NCBI RefSeq assembly: GCF_000276665.1 | Contig: NW_004955459.1 | Location: 15,414,882-15,478,881, forward strand | Reading direction: 5' to 3' | Source of the DNA: Chinchilla lanigera | Taxonomy: Eukaryota > Chordata > Mammalia > Rodentia > Chinchillidae | DNA: 64,000 bases | Shown here: positions 58,622 to 64,000 of the stretch, in pieces | Layout of the letters: each line of letters starts with the position of its first letter | How positions within the stretch are numbered: the first letter of the stretch is position 1 | The notes under the pieces: model-generated | Database searches by the model: none | Told to the model about the DNA's origin: nothing | What the model saw: the letters and a program-made list of their open reading frames with translations, nothing else | Translations under genes and position numbers: made by a program

Positions 58622-58869
58622 AAAACATAGGACATTTATTTAAAAAGGGATTAGTGCACATATAAAAGAGGCCCCAGAGAGCTCCCTCACCCTTTGTACC
58701 AGGTGAAGGCCCAGGGAAAAGACCAGGAAGTGGCTGTCATAGACACCAAATCTGCCAAAGCCTTATCCTTGAACTTCCCAATTTATAAGATTGTAAGAAA
58801 TAAACTTCTGTTGTTTATGAGCAGCCCTGCTGGTAGTATTTTATTGGAGCAGCTGACTAGGCTAAGACA
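58622..58869 (+). repeat. MST/MLT1-like MaLR LTR
   Basis: ataaaagaggccccagagag, then ccttgaacttcccaatttat, then aagaaataaacttctgttgt, ending ctaagaca. Confidence 0.8.
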
Positions 58870-58875
58870 ATGACC

Positions 58876-59259
58876 TGTGGTTAAGGTTTATGTCTGGATG
58901 TCCCCTCAAAGCCTCATGTAGTCATAGGTGGGGCTTTTTCAGAGGTGGCTGGATCTAGAATGTAGATGCTGGAATTGATATGGTGCAATGTTAGGCTAAA
59001 AGGCACTAGGATTTGTGAGTGCTACCGACCCTAAGTAACCTGGATACAATATAATGGATTGAAAGAGCTGTGGTCATCCTTTGTTGCTCTGCCACCTTCT
59101 GCCCATCAAGAACTATTACTTTTCTGTGACGCCACCCTGCCTTAGAGCCGACCAATTATGGACTGAAACCTCTACAAACTGTGAGCTACATAAACCTGTC
59201 CTCCTTTAACTTTGGGTATCTGTATTTTTTTCTCAAGAATGAGAAAAGTAACTAAGACA
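58876..59259 (+). repeat. ORR1-like MaLR LTR
   Basis: tgtggttaaggtttatgtct to gagaaaagtaactaagaca, 384 bp. Shares both ends with the LTRs at 34643 and 42778 and abuts another MaLR LTR on its left. Confidence 0.78.
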
Positions 59260-59865
59260 CACAGACACACAACTTTTGGCAAATAATTTTTATGGCAATG
59301 ACTGCTCAGAGAGATCAATGCAGAATGAGATGGGGCCTCACCTTGTTCTGAAACAATCGCCAAGAAATCTCTTAAGCACATAATTTAACATGAGGATAGG
59401 CTCCGTGTAGAAAATGAGCTTCTTTTGTGCAGGTAGGTCCATTGCTATAATATCTAACACAATATATAAAGCACATCATATGTGACATATACTCAATAAG
59501 GGGTAATTATCAATATAATCACTATAATTATTATGATACGATTTTGTGACATGGATAGTAGAATTTATTTTTTAGAATATTAGTGCCACCTAAATGAAAT
59601 GTTAGGGTTAATTTTGTGAATCCAACAAGCCAAGGCTCAGACAGGTGGTAATGCAAGGTCACCTCACCTTGTACTGCGTGCTGAAATCTCAGCCCTTCCT
59701 GGAATAATTTACCAACTAACCAGTTGTGCATCCATTGAAATTAGGGACCCCGTGCTGTAGGATGTTCTGTGGTGTCCAACAGACTCATGGTGGTGGTGGG
59801 GCTTTCATGATGTTTACTTGGGCTGAAATGACGTGTATGGCCACCCACATGGGAAACAATATGGA
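59260..59865. other. Intergenic, nothing recognised
   Basis: No gene or repeat identified. Confidence 0.4.
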
Positions 59866-59869
59866 GGGA

Positions 59870-60062
59870 GCACACAGACTTTGAGATTCAGATGCAGCCC
59901 CAGTTACTTCCTGGCTGTGTGACCTTAGCAAGCTGCTTTACCCTTTAGGACCCAGGTCCTTCATCTGTGATACAAGGAGATGGTACCTTGCAAAAGATTT
60001 GTGAAAATGGGAGGTAATATGTGGGAGGTACCCAGGACATCATAAATGCTATATAATGGCAT
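59870..60062 (+). repeat. MIR element
   Basis: cttcctggctgtgtgacctt, then cttcatctgtgatacaagga. Confidence 0.8.
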
Positions 60063-60239
60063 TATTTAAATAGTTTAAAAGCATCCATTAATTACCCCTA
60101 TCTTGGAGGTTTTATGAGGATTAAAAGGAAAATACACGTAAAGTACCTGCCACATAATAGCCCCCTTAATAATTGGTAGATTCTGATGTAAATTTCAAGG
60201 AAGACAGTTATTTAATGGGTTTCTTTAAGTGTAGTTCTC

Positions 60240-60350
60240 AATTTGGACTTAAGAATCTTGGTTCTAATGCTTATTAGCTATGTGCTTTTGAGTAAACCAT
60301 TCTGGGCCTCAGTTTCTTCATGCAGATAAATAAGAAGGCAAAATATCCCT
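60240..60350 (+). repeat. MIR element
   Basis: tggttctaatgcttattagc, then gggcctcagtttcttcatgc. Confidence 0.75.
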
Positions 60351-60359
60351 TTTTATAAA

Positions 60360-61640
60360 CTAGAAGTGGAGTGTTCTTCTGCTTTGCAAGGAAAGTGCTT
60401 TGGGGTGCCAAGGAACATTCCAGAAGCCTGCCTGTTACGAATGTGTTAGGGTTATTAAACCTGCAAAATGAATGAGTTCATCATAAATGAGAATCTTAGG
60501 ACAATAATTCATACATAGCCAGGTTAATTCTTCAGGTTTATCTGCTGTGCATCTGAGTCCAGGAGAAAATTGTTCTTCTGAGCTTTTGCAAAAGAGATTT
60601 TGACGGAGTCATATATGCTTTGCTTCCACCTCACATCAATACGTTTTGTAGACTTTGAATTTAGATGCAGGCTTTCCTGCTGTTATGAAGGAAACAGTGG
60701 ACATATCACCTTCAACTTGCTGTCTAACTATATGAGACAGCAGCCCAAAACCACATGGAGTTCTAATTTTCTTTTTAAGAAAAACAGCTCGCCAGTCAAC
60801 ATTCCAAGTCTACCTTACAAGAACCCTTCCTCTTAATTAAAACGTGATTAATGACATGCTTTACAAAGCATTTCTTTGGGTTGGATTAAACATTGGTGTT
60901 TGTATTGTAGGAGTACACTGGTAAACGAGAAAGCTTTGCTTTGGGGATTTTGAAACAAACGCTGTTAATGGATTACACATAGTAACCTTAGCCAGCAGAT
61001 ATATTCTTCACCATTTATTTGTTTGGGTATGCTTGGTGCCTGACACACAGCAGCTGCTGATGTGTTCATTGAATAAGTAACTGAATAAGAAAAACATTGT
61101 TTTCTGGTCTCCAACAAGGAGAAGAGTGTACACAGTAGATACTGCTTTAATAGATCTTAATGGGCTGTGGGAAGTTAGGTTTAGGAGCAGCCAGAGAAGG
61201 GGAGACTGGTTTGGCATCTAGTGTTGATTCTTTGTTCACACTGATGAAGGGATGCATGGAATAGCGTGAACAGGTTACGTTGTGGGCTTTAGCATTCATT
61301 CTACAACCCAGATAAGCCATGTTGGTCTCATCATCTTTGGTTAGGTATTGGGTGTGCATGGGTTGTGGGAGCTGGGTGGCAAGGGCTGAGCCCAAGCTAT
61401 TGGAAAGAGCATGCAAAGTGGAAACTTCTGATACTAAAAGTGCTTTTATATGTGAGATAGAGCAGGTGAACTCTCATTTGGAACTTGATGCTGCTCTGTT
61501 GTTGTGCTTTTTATATCAAAGCTGCACCTTCCCTGCTAGAGGAACAAGAACTTTCCTTTATTCCTGACTGCATGCATTGTCCACAGCAGCACAAGACAGC
61601 CAGATTAGAGACCTGAGAGTGTGAATTAGAGAGAAGAGTA
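60360..61640. other. Intergenic, repeat-poor
   Basis: No repeat recognised. 60590-60920 includes ctcttaattaaaacgtgatta, a homeodomain-type cluster, and could be conserved non-coding DNA. The minus-strand frame at 61147-61416 is not recognisable. Confidence 0.4.
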
Positions 61641-61760
61641 GTAGCCTGGAAGTCTTTGCTCAGTCAATAAGTGGTGTAGCTTGGAACAAAAAGTTTAACC
61701 TCTCTGGGCCTCTATGACAAATCTTTAACAGAGGCATTTGACCAGGCCATCTCTTAATTT
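61640..61760 (+). repeat. Possible MIR relic
   Basis: gtagcttggaacaaaaagtt then taacctctctgggcctctat. Confidence 0.45.
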
Positions 61761-61949
61761 TTTTTTTAGCAACATGAACTGGACTGAGTGCCTGGCCAAG
61801 ACATAGGTTTGGTCCTCTGACTGGCAGATAAGAGGTAAATTTTTTTTTCTTTAAGTCAGAAGGCAAAGAGAACGGAATGGTTAATTCTGTTTACTAAGGC
61901 TTGGAAACTGACATCTGAAAAGTACAGATTCACCAGAACTTTACTTTGT

Positions 61950-62110
61950 CTTCATTCACGCACATTCATTCACTTAACAAATGTTGACACCAGCCAGCTG
62001 TACACAAGCATGCTTACTGTATATGAAGGGTGAGAAAATAGTTATGAAGAGAACAGGCAAGATCTTTATCTTCATTCAGCTCAATCTAAATGGCGATAGT
62101 GGAGAGTGTG
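61950..62110 (+). repeat. L2/MIR-type 3' end relic
   Basis: cattcattcacttaacaaat, then gaacaggcaagatctttatc, wording typical of ancient LINE2-type ends. Confidence 0.5.
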
Positions 62111-63244
62111 AAGAGGAACTGCTTATATCTAACCCTGAATGAATATTTAAATTTACTTCAGTTCACTCTCCAGTTTTGATGAGGAACTGAGTTTGCCCAT
62201 TTTGATGAGAAACCTGGGGGTTAAAGAAGAGAGAAGGCAACCATCTGCCAAGCTCATACAAATAAGAAGCCATTAGGACTCAAACCCACCCCTGCCTGTC
62301 CTCAGAGCTCCAGCATTTAACCATGATGCAATTGTGTGAAAGGAGGGGCTTCTAAAACCACAGAGTGCATGGATACTTCTTTCCCCTACACAACATTCTT
62401 TCTTCGGGTAACAGGGTACTTGTTTTTCTTTGGATATCTGACCTCTTCCTCTCTCAATTCGGCTTTGCAAAGTGGTGTCCTTCCTCCCTCTACAGGCGTT
62501 AGAGGTAACGTCATGACTCAGAATTAGCCTATCAGAGCACAGATCCTCCTGGGTATGGTGACTGGCCAAGAGATGAGCACATGACCAAGGTGTACCAATT
62601 GGAATCAAGACCTGGGATTTTGCTGTAACAATCAGAAGGCATCTCACCCTTTCCCCTGTGACTGTTTAAGTAGTAGGCTGTAATCCCAGAGTAACTGATG
62701 TCCTCTGTGTTCCCCAGAAGTGGAGAAGTCTGTCTGAGAAGGAAGCCAGCAGAGTAAAAGGTAGAGTCAGAGCAATGATTTCAGAAAAACGTCTTTTATG
62801 CTCATGGGTCTAGTTTTGCCTGGAACAGACACTATTCTCATGCTTTTCAGTTACCTTTTTTCCTCTTAAGACTGAGTTGCTGTCACTTGCAACCAGAAAT
62901 TCAGGATGATATAGCCTCCACAGACATGTAGAGACTTTATTTCTCTTTCTTGTTAGTATATTTCTCCTAGTGCCTAAAAATCTTCATTGACCTTGCTTAA
63001 ACTTTTGTTCTTAGAGCTAAACAAGTTGTGGTCTTTTGCCTCTTTTATACTCACATCTCTGTTCCTGGAGTCATATTTCTATAAATCAGGCAGTACCTGG
63101 GCATGGATGGGCAACTCCTTGTTGAGCAGAAATTAATGTCTCTGCTTCTTTCCACTCCAGGGCCTCAGCCACTCAGTTCAGGTTCCTTTTCTTACCAGGC
63201 TGGGACCCAGACTCAGCTCTTTCCAATATTGCTGGTGTTGCCAT
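62111..63244. other. Intergenic, no gene supported
   Basis: The minus frame at 62273-62647 (124 codons) has no domain I recognise. The stretch around 62540-62640 (gagatgagcacatgaccaag) resembles an old LTR. Confidence 0.35.
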
Positions 63245-63258
63245 AAGAGTCTGTGTGA

Positions 63259-63346
63259 GGGGCTGGGGATTTAGCTCAGCGGCACAGCACCTGCCCGGCA
63301 AGTGCAAGGTCGTGAGTTCGATCCCCGGTACCAGAAAAAAAAAAAA
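63259..63346 (+). repeat. Full-length tRNA-derived SINE
   Basis: Complete unit: ggggctggggatttagctca, box A at 63271-63281, box B gagttcgatcc at 63314-63324, GGTACC, A tail. Flanks aagagtctgtgtga / aagagtgtgtga differ by a 2-bp gap. Confidence 0.95.
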
Positions 63347-63359
63347 AAGAGTGTGTGAT

Positions 63360-64000
63360 CTGCTGTGTGAGCGAGGTAAAAGCCAGAAGGGAGGTTGCAG
63401 ATGACAGTGGCTTTCTCCCTGGTCCTAGTCTCCAGGAATGTCTTTTCCAGGCTCAGAATCCCAGCATCCCACTCTGGATAGGCTCCTGGTGTAGTCGTCC
63501 TCACAGGCTGAGGATCCACGAAGCATCTTAATGGCACAACTATGTGATTCTCAACTCTCAGCCATTGCCTCTGAAGACCTCAGGTGCTCAGCCCCATCCA
63601 CAAAGCACGGGTCAATCTGAAGATACGAAGGAGCCCATGTATGCGGGTCTGTGATGCTCTCTTCATCAACCACAATTTTCCCCCTTTTATACTCTGTCTC
63701 CCTTGACGCATCTCTCAGCCTCTAGCCAGGCTGAAATCCTTTCTTTCTACTGTTTCAGGAGCATACCCTAAAAGATGAGTCTCAGCTTTTCGTAAGAAAG
63801 GACTTCACAAAACATCACTGCTAGCCACTAGAATGGCTGCCTAAGGTCATGACTAGGAGCTCTAGGAGGCCCCATGGTAACATTGGGCTGAACCAGCACT
63901 TCCAAATAAAGACACTAGAAATCTGGTATCCCTCTGTAGGAACAGAGCCAGAAATGCTCCATAGCAAGAAATGCTCCATAGCAAGCAGCTTGCATTTCAC
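63360..64000. other. Intergenic to window end
   Basis: Nothing recognised, apart from a short tandem at the very end (gaaatgctccatagcaag twice, about 63950-63983). Confidence 0.5.

Noticed and set aside
61147..61416. 89-codon minus-strand gene
   Set aside because: Non-ATG start, no homologue recognised, no exon signals.
62273..62647. 124-codon minus-strand gene
   Set aside because: No recognisable family, no splice or promoter context; probably chance or old LTR.
25661..64000. GPR39 exon, the neighbour I recall from mouse
   Set aside because: No frame in the window is long enough for its large first exon and no receptor motif is seen.

Overview
The window is nuclear DNA of a mammal, almost certainly a rodent. 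It is AT-rich and CpG-poor. It holds spliced exons with canonical GT/AG borders and is full of SINEs, L1 remnants, Tigger DNA transposons and MaLR-type LTRs. The SINEs include a tRNA-derived ID-like family, B1-like 7SL-derived elements and B1+ID composites. That mixture indicates a rodent. The distinctive ID-like family (tRNA body ending in GGTACC) and the B1+ID composites argue against mouse or rat, but I cannot name the species; a beaver-, squirrel- or kangaroo-rat-type lineage is a guess.

Region 1 (1 to about 25,660, + strand) is the 3' two thirds of one gene, SLC35F5, a ten-helix solute carrier of the nucleotide-sugar/drug-metabolite transporter superfamily. Ten coding exons and one 3'-UTR exon are present. 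Joined, they give 364 residues in one uninterrupted frame plus a TAG stop at 23,241-23,243. The first ~160 residues and the promoter lie upstream of the window. Splice phases agree at every junction. The introns carry SINEs, L1 pieces, MIR and MER5-like remnants, and two GC-rich blocks of unknown role.

Region 2 (25,660 to 64,000) has no gene I can support. It is a 38-kb repeat-rich intergenic stretch built of nested insertions: an L1 remnant of about 4.5 kb on the minus strand (53,440-57,960) cut by three later insertions, another minus-strand L1 (39,600-42,180) cut by two, two Tigger1-like elements in opposite orientation that were each re-invaded, three ORR1-like LTRs and several MST/MLT-like LTRs. 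A near-perfect CTCF-type motif sits at 38,409-38,424 inside the longest repeat-poor, CpG-containing part (38,080-39,480), a plausible insulator or enhancer downstream of SLC35F5.

No bacterial-type system, CRISPR array or new coding system is present. The least explained item is an element of about 240 bp seen three times (14,855-15,095 minus; 44,480-44,665 plus; 47,526-47,765 plus). One copy has a perfect 13-bp target-site duplication, and I cannot assign the family to anything I know. Repeat family names are recognition from memory, not a database search.
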